Below, piece by piece: positions 17,440-27,154 of a stretch of DNA of 60,794 nucleotides; position 1 is the stretch's first letter, and each line of letters starts with the position of its first letter. The stretch spans positions 275,995-336,788 of the forward strand of contig MKVQ01000012.1 of NCBI GenBank assembly GCA_001899635.1, read 5' to 3'. Under the pieces are notes generated by a model. It was not told the DNA's origin. It searched no databases and saw only the letters and a program-made list of their open reading frames with translations. The stretch is from Myxococcales bacterium 68-20. Lineage in GTDB: Bacteria > Myxococcota_A > Polyangia > Polyangiales > Polyangiaceae. A program made the position numbers and the translations under genes.

Positions 17440-17925
17440 ATGGTCGTCTCTCGACGGATCCTCGACGCCATCACGCTCTTCGATCCGCAGCCGGGCGAAG
17501 AGCTGTTCGAGATCGGTTGCGGCACCGGCCAGGCGATCGAGGCGCTCCTTACGCGCGCGCCGGACGCACGGATCGACGCGATCGATCGCTCGGAGAAAGC
17601 CGTCGCCCGTGCCCTCGAGGTCAACCGTGACGCGGTCGCGCGCGGGCGCGTCACGATCGCCGTCGGCGACATCGAGCACGGACCGGCGACGAAGCGACCT
17701 CGCCGGCGCGGATTCGCGATCCGGGTCAACACCTTCTGGACGCGCCCCGGCATCGCGATCCCGTCTCTTGCCGCGAGCCTCCGGCCTGGTGGTGAGCTCT
17801 GGATTCTCTACGACACGCGAGAAGCGAAGATCGAGCAGCCGATCAAGCGCTCCTTCACCGCCGCCGGATGGTCGGTTCGCCGCGTGTCCGGCCCGGGAGC
17901 CTTCGGCCTCGTGTGCTCGCGCTGA
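17440..17925 (+). CDS. SAM-dependent methyltransferase (class I)
   Basis: A 161-residue cytoplasmic protein. Motif I EIGCGTG is at residues 24-30, IDAIDRSE forms the acid loop of motif II, and SLRPGGELWILYDT corresponds to the post-I strand. It is short for the family, holding little more than the Rossmann core, so the acceptor-binding part is minimal. No neighbouring gene suggests a substrate. The next gene, a serpin, follows after 88 bases on the same strand. Confidence 0.75.
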   Translation: MVVSRRILDAITLFDPQPGEELFEIGCGTGQAIEALLTRAPDARIDAIDRSEKAVARALEVNRDAVARGRVTIAVGDIEHGPATKRPRRRGFAIRVNTFWTRPGIAIPSLAASLRPGGELWILYDTREAKIEQPIKRSFTAAGWSVRRVSGPGAFGLVCSR

Positions 17926-18013
17926 ACGCGTTGCACCGGCGTTGCGCCCCGACGAGCGAAGAACCACGCTGGTTCGGTGCCCGCGGGCCGAGGCCGATTG
18001 ATAGAGTGGGGCC

Positions 18014-19333
18014 ATGCTTCGACGCACGGTCATGGCGGTCTCCGCTCTTGGTCTCCTGACTGCCGGCGCCAATCTCCTGACCGCTTGCGACAAGACGAAG
18101 CCCGTGACCGACGCGCCGACGTCTGCGACCGACGCGCGGCCGAGCATCGAACGAAACGCCACCACCACGCCCACACCGATGCCTTCCGACATTCCGCGAG
18201 CGCTGGCCGTCGGTTCGAACGCCTTAGCCTTCGACCTGTGGGGGCAGCTGGCCAAGGGCGGAAGGTCGAACGCAGCGTTCTCGCCGGCGAGCATCTCGAT
18301 CGCGTTTGCGATGACGTACGGCGGAGCAAAGGGCGAGACGGCGGAGCAGATCGAGAAGGTGCTCCACTTCGAAGGCGAGCCCGCGGCGCTCGGCGCCTCG
18401 TGGGGCGCGCTCGGGCGTGAGCTGTCGGATCCGTCGCGACCGATCAAGCTGCGGATCGCCAATCGTCTCTACGGCGAGAAGACGTACGCGTTCGTCCCGG
18501 AGTTCCTCGAGCGGACGAAGACGTCGTTCGGAGCCCCGCTCGAGCTGGTCGACTTCAAGACCGCGCCCGAGCCGGCACGCCAGACGATCAACGCGTGGGT
18601 CGAACAGCAGACGGAGAAGCGGATCAAGGGTCTGCTCCCGCCGCAGTCGCTCGAGCCGCTCACGCGGATGGTGCTGGTGAACGCGATCTACTTCCTCGGC
18701 GATTGGGCAAAGCCGTTCGAGCCGTCACGCACGAGCGACGAGCCGTTCCACACGAGTGCGAGCGCGACGAAGCGCGTGCCGACGATGAAGCAGACGGACT
18801 ACTTCGGCGTCGGGCGCACGGCCGGCGTGAATGTCCTCGAGCTTCCGTACAAGGGCAACACGGCGTCGCTGCTCCTCGTCGTTCCGGAGAATGTCGACGG
18901 TCTGGCCGCGGTCGAAGCCACGCTCTCGTCGTCGACCCTCGAGACCTGGAAGCGCGCGGCGACGCCGCAGAACGTGAGCGTCTGGCTCCCGCGCTTCGAG
19001 GTGAATCCGGCGGAATCACTTCCGCTGTCGAAGCATCTCACCGCGCTCGGGATGCCGATCGCCTTCGATCGCGACAAGGCGGACTTCACGGGGATCGGCA
19101 ATCCCAAAGACGAGCGCGAGAAGCTTCACATCGCTGAGGCCTTCCACAAGGCGTTCGTGAAGGTCGACGAGAAAGGCACCGAGGCTGCTGCGGCCACCGC
19201 GGTCGTCACGGCCGAGGGCGCAGGCATGCCCGCAAAGCCGATCGAGCTCAAGATCGACCGGCCCTTCCTCTTCTTCGTGCTCGACAAGCCGACCGGTCTC
19301 GTCCTCTTCATGGGACGGGTCACCGAGCCGTGA
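18014..19333 (+). CDS. Serpin (serine protease inhibitor), lipoprotein
   Basis: A 439-residue lipoprotein (lipobox LLTAC, Cys25), a Thr/Pro/Ala-rich linker to about residue 60, and then a complete serpin domain (SPASISIAFAMTYGGAKG, LVNAIYFLGDW, and DRPFLFFVLD near the end). The hinge of the reactive loop, GTEAAAAT (388-395), keeps the small residues needed for loop insertion, so it should be inhibitory. The scissile bond lies near residue 402, but the loop is about four residues longer than in antitrypsin, so P1 is uncertain (Gly, Met and Lys are the candidates). It would protect the cell surface against serine proteases, its own or those of prey. Confidence 0.92.
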   Translation: MLRRTVMAVSALGLLTAGANLLTACDKTKPVTDAPTSATDARPSIERNATTTPTPMPSDIPRALAVGSNALAFDLWGQLAKGGRSNAAFSPASISIAFAMTYGGAKGETAEQIEKVLHFEGEPAALGASWGALGRELSDPSRPIKLRIANRLYGEKTYAFVPEFLERTKTSFGAPLELVDFKTAPEPARQTINAWVEQQTEKRIKGLLPPQSLEPLTRMVLVNAIYFLGDWAKPFEPSRTSDEPFHTSASATKRVPTMKQTDYFGVGRTAGVNVLELPYKGNTASLLLVVPENVDGLAAVEATLSSSTLETWKRAATPQNVSVWLPRFEVNPAESLPLSKHLTALGMPIAFDRDKADFTGIGNPKDEREKLHIAEAFHKAFVKVDEKGTEAAAATAVVTAEGAGMPAKPIELKIDRPFLFFVLDKPTGLVLFMGRVTEP

Positions 19334-19369
19334 GCACACGCCGAGGCTTCGTCGCCCGGCGCCCTCCGC

Positions 19370-20272
19370 TCACTTGATCGAGATGAGCTCGATGTCGAAG
19401 ACGAGCGGGCCCGCGGGCGCTCCCGGGCGCTTCGGCGTGTCGCCGTAGGCGAGGGCGCTCGGGATCCAGAAGCGCGTCTTCTCACCCTCGACCATGAGCT
19501 GAACGCCTTCGGTCCAGCCTGGAATGACCTGGTTCAGACCGAACGACGTGGGCTCGCCACGCACGACGGAGCTGTCGAACATCTTTCCGTCGGGCGTCCA
19601 CCCCGAATAGTGCACCGAAACGCGGTCCGTCGCGGCCGGATGCTTGGTGCCCTTTCCCTTCGTGAGGACTTTGTACGCGAGCCCCGACGCCGTCTTCTTC
19701 GCGTCCGCGGGCGCCGCCTTCACGTCGGCGGGAACCTCGGGCGGCTTGGGACCTTGCTTGACCTCGAGGAGCTCGACGTCGAACACCAGATCGCCGGCAG
19801 GTGCGCCACCGCGAGGCCGCTCGCCGTACGCGAGCGCGGCGGGGATCCACAAACGGCGCTTCTCTCCGGTGACCATGAGCTGAAGCCCTTCGGTCCATCC
19901 AGTGATCACGTCGCCGACGCCGAACTCCAGCGGGTCCTTGCCGATCGAGCTGTCGAAGACCTTCCCGTCCTTCGTCCAGCCCGTGTAGTGCACCTTCACC
20001 TTGTCCGTCGGTCCCGGATGATCTTTGCCGGTGCCCGCGGTGAGCACCTTCGATGCGACGCCGGACGACGTCTTCGTCGCGTCCGCCGGCGCCGCGCCGA
20101 CGTCGGCAGGTGCAGGCGGCGCGTTCGGGAATGGGCTCACCGGCAGCGTGGACGCATGGCCCGACGCGGATGCCGCGGCGGTCGCCGAGCTGCTCGTGCT
20201 CGTAGTGCTCGACGACGAGCTGTTGTTGCAGGCAAGCATGAAACCGAAGCCGAGAAGGAGGAGGGATCGCAT
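19370..20272 (-). CDS. Tandem FKBP-type peptidyl-prolyl isomerase, lipoprotein
   Basis: A 300-residue lipoprotein (lipobox MLAC, Cys15) with a Ser/Thr/Ala-rich linker, then two FKBP domains at about 70-165 and 185-300. Each has the family pattern: [16 protein letters not shown] with GWTEGLQLM and IPAALAYG, then [16 protein letters not shown] with GWTEGVQLM and IPSALAYG. The two are close duplicates. The enzyme would speed proline isomerisation and assist folding of exported proteins. An upstream in-frame extension is non-coding in character, so the ATG at 20272 is used. It converges with the serpin gene, 36 bases apart, and diverges from the ABC exporter. Confidence 0.9.
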   Translation of the reverse strand: MRSLLLLGFGFMLACNNSSSSSTTSTSSSATAAASASGHASTLPVSPFPNAPPAPADVGAAPADATKTSSGVASKVLTAGTGKDHPGPTDKVKVHYTGWTKDGKVFDSSIGKDPLEFGVGDVITGWTEGLQLMVTGEKRRLWIPAALAYGERPRGGAPAGDLVFDVELLEVKQGPKPPEVPADVKAAPADAKKTASGLAYKVLTKGKGTKHPAATDRVSVHYSGWTPDGKMFDSSVVRGEPTSFGLNQVIPGWTEGVQLMVEGEKTRFWIPSALAYGDTPKRPGAPAGPLVFDIELISIK

Positions 20273-20540
20273 CGAGGCCGGCAGTCTACATGAAGCGGGG
20301 ACCACCGAGCTCGTTCCGGTTTTGCACGCTTCGGTACAGGCGCGTGGATGCGTTCGTCCGCGAGCAAGCTGCGACCGCGCGTCGATGTCCGAGTCGCCGT
20401 CAGCGTCGATGCGCCCACCTCGGGCCTCGTGCGCCCGCCGTTCCCGGCACACCCTCGCCGCAACGCTCGTGCTTGCAGGCGGCCGCCTTCGACGGGCCGT
20501 TCGCCGCCTGAGCGATGACAGGCTAGGGAGCCGTCCCCTC

Positions 20541-22364
20541 GTGACCCGTCTCTCGAACTCTGCCGATGACGAGGCCGACACCGGTCGACTGCGTGCGGCG
20601 CTGGCGCTCGTCCTCCGTCGCTATGGGCGGCAGGTCCGCGCACGGCCATGGCTCGCCGGCTCGGCGCTCCTCCTCCCAGGCGTTGGCAACGTCTTCGTCT
20701 TCTACGTCCCACCGCTCGCGATCGCTCACCTCCTCGAAGCGCTCTCCCAGAACAGGCAGCTATCCGTCACGGAGCTCGCGCTGCCGGTCCTCCTCCTCTT
20801 CCTCGCGTGGCTCGGCGGTGAAGGTCTCTGGCGCCTCGGCAGCTGGATGACGAGCCGCTTCGAGTACCACGGCATCTCGGCGCTCTACGTCGAGGCGATG
20901 GACGAGCTTTCGGCGAAGCACGTCGGCTTCTTCCACGAGAACTTCGCGGGGTCCCTCACGAAGAAGGCGCTCGGTTATGCGCGGCGATTCGAAGACGTCT
21001 TCGACGCGTGCGCCTTCTCGATCTGCGGCAACCTCCTGCCCCTCGCGTTCGCGGTGGTGGTGCTCGGGCGCTTCTCGCCATGGCTCGTCGTCGTGCTCGT
21101 CTCGATGCTGGCGATCACCTTCGCGATCGTGCGCCCCCTCCTCACGCGCCGGCACGCGCTCGTCCAGATCCGGGAGGAGGCGAGCAACGTCCTCGCCGGA
21201 CACGTCGCCGACACGATCAGCAATGCCGAATCGGTCCGCGCCTTCGCGCGGGAGAAGGAGGAAGCGGCCGTCCACGAGCGCAACGTCCGTGACTTCACGA
21301 AGAAGATGCTCCGGTCGTGGGACTACCAGAACAACCGCGTCGATTTCGTCACCTCCCCTCTCTACGTCCTGACGAACACGCTCGGTCTCGTCACGGCCCT
21401 CGCGCTCGGTCGGAGTCACGGTATCGGCATCAAGGAGGTCTTCCTCACCTTCAGCTATTTCGCGACCGCAACGCGTGTGGTGTGGGAGTTCAATCGCATC
21501 TACCGCAACCTCGAGACCGCCCTCACGGACGCGGCGCAGTTCACCGAGCTTCTCCTCGAGCCGCCCGCGATCGTCGACGCGGCCCCCACGGAGCCCTTCG
21601 CGCCGGCCGACGCGAGCGTCCACTTCCGCGCCGTTCGTTTCGCCCATGGCGGACGCCGTCCCCTCTTCGACGGCTTCGACCTGAGGATCCGCGCGGGCGA
21701 GAAGGTCGGCCTCGTCGGGCGCTCCGGCGGCGGCAAGACGACGCTCACGCGACTCCTCCTTCGCTTCGCGGACATCTCCGCCGGCACCATCGAGATCGGC
21801 AGCCAGGACATCGCGCGCGTCCCGCAAGCCTCGCTCCGCGGCTTCATCGCGAGCGTCCCTCAGGACCCGGCAATGTTCCATCGCACGATCGCGGACAACA
21901 TTCGCTTCGGCCGGCCCTCGGCCTCCCAAGAAGAGGTCCGCCGCGCCGCAGAGCTCGCGCACGCATCGGAGTTCATCGAGGCGCTCCCGAACGGCTACGA
22001 AACACTGGTCGGCGAGCGCGGCATCAAGCTCTCCGGCGGGCAGCGCCAGCGCATCGCGATTGCGCGCGCCATCCTCAAGGACGCGCGGATCCTCGTCCTC
22101 GACGAGGCCACGAGCGCGCTCGACTCCGAGAGCGAAGGGCACATCCAAGAGGCCCTCTCGACGCTGATGAAGGACCGCACCTCGATCGTCATCGCGCACC
22201 GCCTCTCGACCGTTCGCCGCATGGACCGGCTCGTCGTCCTCGAGGCCGGTCGCATCGTGGAGCAAGGCACGCACGAGGAACTGCTCGCGAAAGGCGGCAT
22301 CTACGCGGCGCTCTGGGCGCACCAGTCCGGCGGCTTCCTAGCCGACGCGCGTCTAATCTCGTGA
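20541..22364 (+). CDS. ABC exporter (fused membrane and ATPase domains)
   Basis: A 607-residue half-transporter of the exporter type. Residues about 30-330 form the six-helix membrane domain. The ATPase domain has Walker [10 protein letters not shown] (near 393), signature LSGGQRQR (near 496), Walker [13 protein letters not shown] (near 516-527) and an H-loop (IVIAHRLST). It should work as a homodimer; lipid, peptide or drug export are all possible. GTG at 20541 is the first sensible start, since the frame upstream overlaps the FKBP gene antisense. AGGGAG lies 10 bases before it. No partner or substrate gene is adjacent. Confidence 0.9.
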   Translation: MTRLSNSADDEADTGRLRAALALVLRRYGRQVRARPWLAGSALLLPGVGNVFVFYVPPLAIAHLLEALSQNRQLSVTELALPVLLLFLAWLGGEGLWRLGSWMTSRFEYHGISALYVEAMDELSAKHVGFFHENFAGSLTKKALGYARRFEDVFDACAFSICGNLLPLAFAVVVLGRFSPWLVVVLVSMLAITFAIVRPLLTRRHALVQIREEASNVLAGHVADTISNAESVRAFAREKEEAAVHERNVRDFTKKMLRSWDYQNNRVDFVTSPLYVLTNTLGLVTALALGRSHGIGIKEVFLTFSYFATATRVVWEFNRIYRNLETALTDAAQFTELLLEPPAIVDAAPTEPFAPADASVHFRAVRFAHGGRRPLFDGFDLRIRAGEKVGLVGRSGGGKTTLTRLLLRFADISAGTIEIGSQDIARVPQASLRGFIASVPQDPAMFHRTIADNIRFGRPSASQEEVRRAAELAHASEFIEALPNGYETLVGERGIKLSGGQRQRIAIARAILKDARILVLDEATSALDSESEGHIQEALSTLMKDRTSIVIAHRLSTVRRMDRLVVLEAGRIVEQGTHEELLAKGGIYAALWAHQSGGFLADARLIS

Positions 22365-22421
22365 TCGCGACATGCTTCGCAAGCTTGGAACGGGGCGACG
22401 TCCCCTCTACGTTGCGTAACC

Positions 22422-24482
22422 ATGCCCCTCCGTCGCTTCTCGTCTCGAACGTCCCTCCTCCTGGCGGTCTTGGGAGCCGCGTCCGTCGTAGCCGCGTGCT
22501 CCGGAGACGACGGCTCGGTCACCAGTCCCGCCGACGCAGGGACGGACGCGCAGGAGCCGGGGCGCACGGACGGTGGCGCCGAGCCCACATACGACTGCGC
22601 AAACCTCGACTGCGATGACGGGAACGCGTGCACCGTCGACACCTGTGATGCCAACAAGGGGTGCTCGCACGAAGCCCGCAACGGCTCGATGACGTTCGAT
22701 CCGCCGGTCGCCGACTTCGTCACGACGAATGGCGCGGTCACCCCCCAGCCGTTCAAGGCGCTTCAAAGCGGAGTCGACGTCACCCAATGCGTCGACTGGT
22801 CACTCGACGACGCGTCGATCGGGACCTTGAACGGCTCCGTCTTCACCCCCAACGGCACGTTCGGCGGAAAGGCCACGCTGAGCGCGAAGCTGGGCACCAC
22901 GACGAGCACACTGCCGATCACGGTAACGGCGATCGTCCAGTCGAACTCCGGCAACCTCACGGACGGTGACCGGACGGCGCTCGACACCCCTTCCGCGACC
23001 CCGGACCCTTCGCTCGACGTCACATATCCCGAAGACCACACCGTCTTCCCTCTCGACGTCTTGTCTCCGCTCGTTCAATGGAACGGCGGGCAGGCCAATG
23101 ACCTTTACCGCATTCAGGTCAAATCTCGATATTTCGAGGCGGTCGACTACGTCAGCGCGACACCACCTTCCCGCTACGAAATCTCGGACGCCGTTTGGCA
23201 GGCTCTCGGGCGTTCTGGTCAGGGCGCCGAGAGCGATCCGGTCACCGTCACACTCACCCGTTCGAGCGCCAATGTCACCTACGCTCCGGCGACGCGAACC
23301 TGGCACGTCGCTCAAGGGCGCTTGAGCGGCAGCGTCTACTACCGCGAGCTGCCAGGCCTCGGCGGAGGAGCCCCAAACGGAAGGCTCGCGGTGCTACGCC
23401 CGGACACCGGAAGCGCCACCACCGTCACTGGTGGTGGGGCGTGCAACTCGTGCCACTCCGTCTCGCGGAACGGTCGACACTTGCTGTCCTCCTTCGACAG
23501 CGGGCCCCCGTTCGACTTGCGACTCACGGATCTCACTCAAGCCCCTCCGACGACCGGGCCTGCAGGGCTCGGCGCAAACGTGAAGGGAACGTTTTCGGCC
23601 TTCAATCCGGCGGGCGACAAGGCGCTCGTCTCGTTCGATGCGGCCAACGGCACCTTCAGTCTCTCGATCGTCAACCTGAGCAACGGGCAATCCGTGGCGA
23701 GCGACGTGCTCGGTTCCAAGTGCGCCGAGCCCTCCTGGTCTCCCGACGGCTCACGCATCGCGGCGATCTGCGGCCTGCAAGGCGGAGGCTGGGCGTTCGA
23801 TCACACGGGCGGGTCCCTGCGCATCGGCACCGTCAATGCCGATGGTGTCACGATCGACAGCAGCACGGATCTCGTTCTTGCGAACGCCGGCCAAGGCCGC
23901 CCGAGCTATCCGAAGTTCTCTCCCGACTCCGCCTTCATCGCCTATTCGCGCACGACCACCGGCTCGCGCTCCACCGGCAACGGCCAACTCTGGCTCGTCG
24001 CGGTCGACGGTAGCTTCAACAAGCAGCTCACCACGATCTCTCGAGGAAACCACGAGTACTATCCGTCCTTCGCGCCTCGTCGCGCGGGTGGGTACTACTG
24101 GCTCGCGTTCACGTCGAAGCGCTCCTACGGCAACACGACCATCGACAAGCCCCAGATCTGGGTCGCCGCGATCAAGGACCCGCCGAACGAGACGGATCCT
24201 TCGCGTCCCGCGTTCTACCTCCGAGGCCAGGTCGCCTCCACGATGGCGTACGAGACGGACTTCGCGGCGAACGTGTGCGTCGACGACGGAGCAACGTGCA
24301 GCAGCGGGACTGACTGCTGCGGTGGCACGTGCGTGGTGACCACGCCGGGCTCGACGGGAACCTGCGGCGCGCAGCCGGCGGGCGCGTGCGTCGCCGAAAG
24401 CAATCGATGCTCGAAGAGCAGCGACTGCTGCGGTAGCGCGCAAGCCTGCATCGACAAGGTCTGCCAGCGCACCGCGCTGTAG
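22422..24482 (+). CDS. Lipoprotein with CxxCH motif, TolB-like propeller and Cys-knot-like tail
   Basis: A 686-residue lipoprotein (lipobox VVAAC, Cys26). A short Cys-rich segment (DCDDGNACTVDTC) is followed by an Ig-like region, then CNSCHSVS (341-345), a possible haem-c site at the start of a TolB/PD40-type beta-propeller (WSPDGSRIAAICG, FSPDSAFIAYSR). The C-terminal 70 residues carry two CC-containing knots (TDCCGGTC and SDCCGSAQAC). The combination suggests a surface protein with several binding modules. Redox activity depends on whether haem is attached. It is the last gene before a 243-base gap. Confidence 0.75.
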   Translation: MPLRRFSSRTSLLLAVLGAASVVAACSGDDGSVTSPADAGTDAQEPGRTDGGAEPTYDCANLDCDDGNACTVDTCDANKGCSHEARNGSMTFDPPVADFVTTNGAVTPQPFKALQSGVDVTQCVDWSLDDASIGTLNGSVFTPNGTFGGKATLSAKLGTTTSTLPITVTAIVQSNSGNLTDGDRTALDTPSATPDPSLDVTYPEDHTVFPLDVLSPLVQWNGGQANDLYRIQVKSRYFEAVDYVSATPPSRYEISDAVWQALGRSGQGAESDPVTVTLTRSSANVTYAPATRTWHVAQGRLSGSVYYRELPGLGGGAPNGRLAVLRPDTGSATTVTGGGACNSCHSVSRNGRHLLSSFDSGPPFDLRLTDLTQAPPTTGPAGLGANVKGTFSAFNPAGDKALVSFDAANGTFSLSIVNLSNGQSVASDVLGSKCAEPSWSPDGSRIAAICGLQGGGWAFDHTGGSLRIGTVNADGVTIDSSTDLVLANAGQGRPSYPKFSPDSAFIAYSRTTTGSRSTGNGQLWLVAVDGSFNKQLTTISRGNHEYYPSFAPRRAGGYYWLAFTSKRSYGNTTIDKPQIWVAAIKDPPNETDPSRPAFYLRGQVASTMAYETDFAANVCVDDGATCSSGTDCCGGTCVVTTPGSTGTCGAQPAGACVAESNRCSKSSDCCGSAQACIDKVCQRTAL

Positions 24483-24493
24483 CTCGATCGAGC
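24482..24493. repeat. 12-bp palindrome overlapping a stop codon
   Basis: GCTCGATCGAGC begins on the last base of the TAG ending the previous gene. It is too tight for a normal hairpin loop; it may be chance. Confidence 0.25.
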
Positions 24494-24725
24494 AGAGCCT
24501 CGAAGCCGCCGCCCGCGAGCCCCGCGCGCGGTGACGAATCAGAGACCGAGATCGTTTCGCTCGGGCTTCGAACTCCCCCAACATGAGCTCCGCTTCGCAC
24601 CGGCTTGGCTTGGCGCGAACGGGGCGCTCGCTACGGTCGCGCTTCAACAACGCCGGCCGAGCTGTACCGTCCGCCCGCACGCGAACGCCTCGTCACGCCG
24701 TCTTTCGTCGTGCGATAGTCGAGCC

Positions 24726-25724
24726 ATGCGCAATGCGCTGGCGGGCTGCGTCGCGTTTGCGGTCGCGACGACGCTGATGCGCGATGCGCGAGCGAGCGAG
24801 GCGGAATTCGACCTCGACTATCGAGCACCGGCCGTGTGCCCGAGCGAAGCGGCTTTCGTCTCGGACGTTCGCGCGCGCCTCGTCGATCGAGGCTCCTCGA
24901 GCGCAGACAGGCGGTTCTTCCGGATCCGGATCGTCGAGGAGCGCGGGGCCTTTCGCGGCGCGCTCGAGACGCTCGAGCCGCCTTCGTCGCGCGAAGTCGG
25001 TGGTGATACATGCGAGGAGGTCGCTCGTGCCCTCATCGTGTTCCTCGCGCTGGCACTGAGCCCCGGCGACGAGCCACCGCCAATGCCCACCGGGGTCTCG
25101 CCCTCCCCGCCTCTGTCCTCCGACGTCGCCGCCGGCCCGCAAGTGCCGCTGCGGCCACCATCATCCAACACCGCCGAGGCCGCCCCATCGCCATCGACGA
25201 CGAGGCGGCTACGCATGGCGGTGGACGCTCGAGCTCTCGCGGCGGCTGGCCTCGCGCCGGAGCTCGCGCCGGGCGGGGCGCTAGCTGCACAGCTCGTGAT
25301 CGAGAGTCGCCCTTCGTTTCGCTGGCTCATCCACGCCGGCGGAGCGCTGGCGTACACGGAGACCGCCGCCGCGTTCGGCGGTGCCTTCAGCTTTCTCTGG
25401 TACACCGCGCGCTTCGACGGAGGCCCTGCTCTCGACCTCGGTCCCGTTCGATTGAGCGCCGGGCCGGTGGTCCACGCGGGCGTGCTCTCGGTCGGTGCGC
25501 GGAACCTCCCTTCGGCGGCTCGCTACGGCTCGCTCTGGGGGGACATCGGAGCCTTTGCGCGCGTCGATCACAGCCTCACGCGGCACGTCGCGCTCTCGCT
25601 CATGGTCGAGCTTGTTGCTCCGCTTCAGCGTCGATCTTTTGGCATTCAAGGAATCGAAACGCCGGTGCACGAGATCCCACTCGCGATCGGTATCGTTTCG
25701 GCCGGTATCACGGTGGGTCCGTAA
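24726..25724 (+). CDS. Exported protein, possible outer-membrane protein
   Basis: A 332-residue protein with a signal peptide (cleavage near DARASEA, residues 19-25). Residues 25-110 include two cysteines (VCPSEA, DTCEEV) and end in a helical segment (ARALIVFLALALSP). A Pro/Ser-rich linker (115-160) leads to about 170 residues of alternating strands (AQLVIESRPSFRWLIHAGGALAYTE, SFLWYTARFDGGP) that look like a small beta-barrel. This two-part layout recurs in myxobacterial surface proteins encoded beside ECF sigma genes, as here: the sigma factor begins 60 bases downstream. The function is unknown. Confidence 0.65.
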   Translation: MRNALAGCVAFAVATTLMRDARASEAEFDLDYRAPAVCPSEAAFVSDVRARLVDRGSSSADRRFFRIRIVEERGAFRGALETLEPPSSREVGGDTCEEVARALIVFLALALSPGDEPPPMPTGVSPSPPLSSDVAAGPQVPLRPPSSNTAEAAPSPSTTRRLRMAVDARALAAAGLAPELAPGGALAAQLVIESRPSFRWLIHAGGALAYTETAAAFGGAFSFLWYTARFDGGPALDLGPVRLSAGPVVHAGVLSVGARNLPSAARYGSLWGDIGAFARVDHSLTRHVALSLMVELVAPLQRRSFGIQGIETPVHEIPLAIGIVSAGITVGP

Positions 25725-25784
25725 AAAAGAATCGCCTTAGTTACGAAATTGGGAAGAAAGCGGACGTGAGCGGCGACTCATCGC
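25725..25784 (+). promoter_or_regulatory. AT-rich probable promoter of the ECF operon
   Basis: The first 35 bases after the preceding stop are markedly AT-rich for this genome (an A6 run, then TTAGTTACGAAATT). As the only gap before the sigma-factor operon, it is the likely promoter, possibly autoregulated by the ECF factor itself. No exact -35/-10 motif can be assigned. Confidence 0.4.
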
Positions 25785-26351
25785 ATGCCTGCGCAGGCGC
25801 TGCAGCTCGACGTCGCTCCGACACTCGCCATGTCGGTGCGTGAGACCGAGCACCGTGAACGTCTCTCGGAGCTCGTCCGGGAGAAGTACTCGTTCGTCTG
25901 GCGAAATTTGCGTCGCCTCGGCGTTTCGCACGCCGAGGTGGACGATGCCGTCCAGGAGGTATTCCTCACGACGGGGCGGCGTCTGCCCGAGATCCGCCCC
26001 GGCGCCGAGAGCGCCTTCCTCTTTCGGGCCTGCGAGTTCGTCGCGCTGCGCTTCCGGCGGCGGTTCGCACGACGGCGCGAGGTGGGCGACGACGAGCTCG
26101 TCCGCTCGGTCGATCCACGCGCGACCCCGGAGCAGCGCGCGGTGCAGAGCGAGGCGCGTGAAGCGCTCCAGCAAATCCTCGACTCGATGCCGGACGAGTA
26201 CCGGAGCGTCTTCGTGCTCTTCGAAATGGAACAGCTCTCGACCGCCGAGATCGCAACGACTCTCGACCTGCCCCCGGGCACGGTCAGCTCACGAATCTTC
26301 CGCGCGCGCCGCTTCTTCGAGCGTGCCGTGGAGAGGCAAGGCAAGCGATGA
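25785..26351 (+). CDS. ECF-family RNA polymerase sigma factor
   Basis: A 188-residue sigma-70-family factor with only regions 2 and 4. Region 2 spans about 28-95 (VWRNLRRLGVSHAEVDDAVQEVF, binding core polymerase and the -10 element), and region 4 about 135-185 (MPDEYRSVFVLFEMEQLS, then a helix-turn-helix ending SSRIFRARR). It should direct polymerase to promoters of its regulon, most directly its own operon. Its stop overlaps the next start by four bases (ATGA), so production is coupled to the probable anti-sigma factor. An ATG at 25830 is an alternative start. Assignment to the ECF family is secure; the regulon is inferred. Confidence 0.92.
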   Translation: MPAQALQLDVAPTLAMSVRETEHRERLSELVREKYSFVWRNLRRLGVSHAEVDDAVQEVFLTTGRRLPEIRPGAESAFLFRACEFVALRFRRRFARRREVGDDELVRSVDPRATPEQRAVQSEAREALQQILDSMPDEYRSVFVLFEMEQLSTAEIATTLDLPPGTVSSRIFRARRFFERAVERQGKR

Positions 26352-27154
26352 AGGATCCGCAGCGTCTCATCCAGAACGGAAGCTCGCGGGCGAAGGCGCT
26401 CCTAGCGTCCCTCGACGACGACGTCCCGCCGGATCCGGTCGGGGCCCAGGCACGACTCCTCCGCGCGCTCGATGGCGCTCCGAACAGCACCGGTGAGCTG
26501 CGCGTGCAGCCGCATGGCGGCGCGATGCGCAAATGGTTGGCTCTCGCATCCGTCGGCGGATTGCTCGTCGTGTCTGCAGCAGCGTACGAGCTTGCCCAGC
26601 GCGACGGCGAGGCGAGCGTGGTGGAGGTGCCGGCTGCGCAACACGAGGCGACGCCGACGCGCACGCCCGCGGAGCATCCCGAGCCCCCCGGGCCTCGAGC
26701 CGACGTGCCCCCGGCCCCACTCCAGAGTGTCGACGTCCACGCCCTGGCCGCCGCCCCTCCCGCCGACCGCGTCGAGCCGAGCGCCGTGCGTACGACGCGC
26801 AGCGCCCCCTCCCGAGATCCTGGCGAAGCAACACCTCCGAGCTCGACTCGTACGACGACCGCGCGCGAAACATCCGACGAGCTCGCCCTGCTCGAGGCTG
26901 CACAAGCAGCGACTTCGCGCGGCCGTCCGGAAGAAGCTCTCTCGCTCGTCACACGTCATCGTCGCGACTTCCCGCGCGGCCGCTTCGCCGTCGAGATGAG
27001 CGTCGTCGAGATCGAGGCGCTCGCCCGGACCGGTCGCGTCGAAGAAGCGACCGTCCGCGGCAGGCGGTTCCTCGAGGCTCATCCCGGCTCGCCGTACACG
27101 CGGAGGGTCGAAGCGGTCGTTCGCTCGCAGAATCAGAAGGAACAGACTCGATGA
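26348..27154 (+). CDS. Probable anti-sigma factor, single-pass membrane protein
   Basis: 268 residues: a cytoplasmic N-terminus of about 60 residues, one membrane helix (about 63-81), a Pro/Thr/Ala-rich periplasmic linker (90-165) and a C-terminal helical TPR-like module (about 170-260, with ALSLVTRHRRDFPRGRFAVEM). Position directly after, and overlapping, an ECF sigma gene and the single membrane span fit an anti-sigma factor that would hold the sigma factor until an envelope signal arrives. The short N-terminus lacks the HxxxCxxC zinc motif of many anti-sigma factors, so the sigma-binding mode is unclear. The TPR-like end could sense an assembly state of the surface proteins. Confidence 0.7.
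   Translation: MKDPQRLIQNGSSRAKALLASLDDDVPPDPVGAQARLLRALDGAPNSTGELRVQPHGGAMRKWLALASVGGLLVVSAAAYELAQRDGEASVVEVPAAQHEATPTRTPAEHPEPPGPRADVPPAPLQSVDVHALAAAPPADRVEPSAVRTTRSAPSRDPGEATPPSSTRTTTARETSDELALLEAAQAATSRGRPEEALSLVTRHRRDFPRGRFAVEMSVVEIEALARTGRVEEATVRGRRFLEAHPGSPYTRRVEAVVRSQNQKEQTR

Noticed and set aside
20760-22322. 520-codon minus-strand frame opposite the ABC exporter
   Set aside because: Antisense of a protein with all ABC motifs. High-GC codon bias commonly opens such frames.
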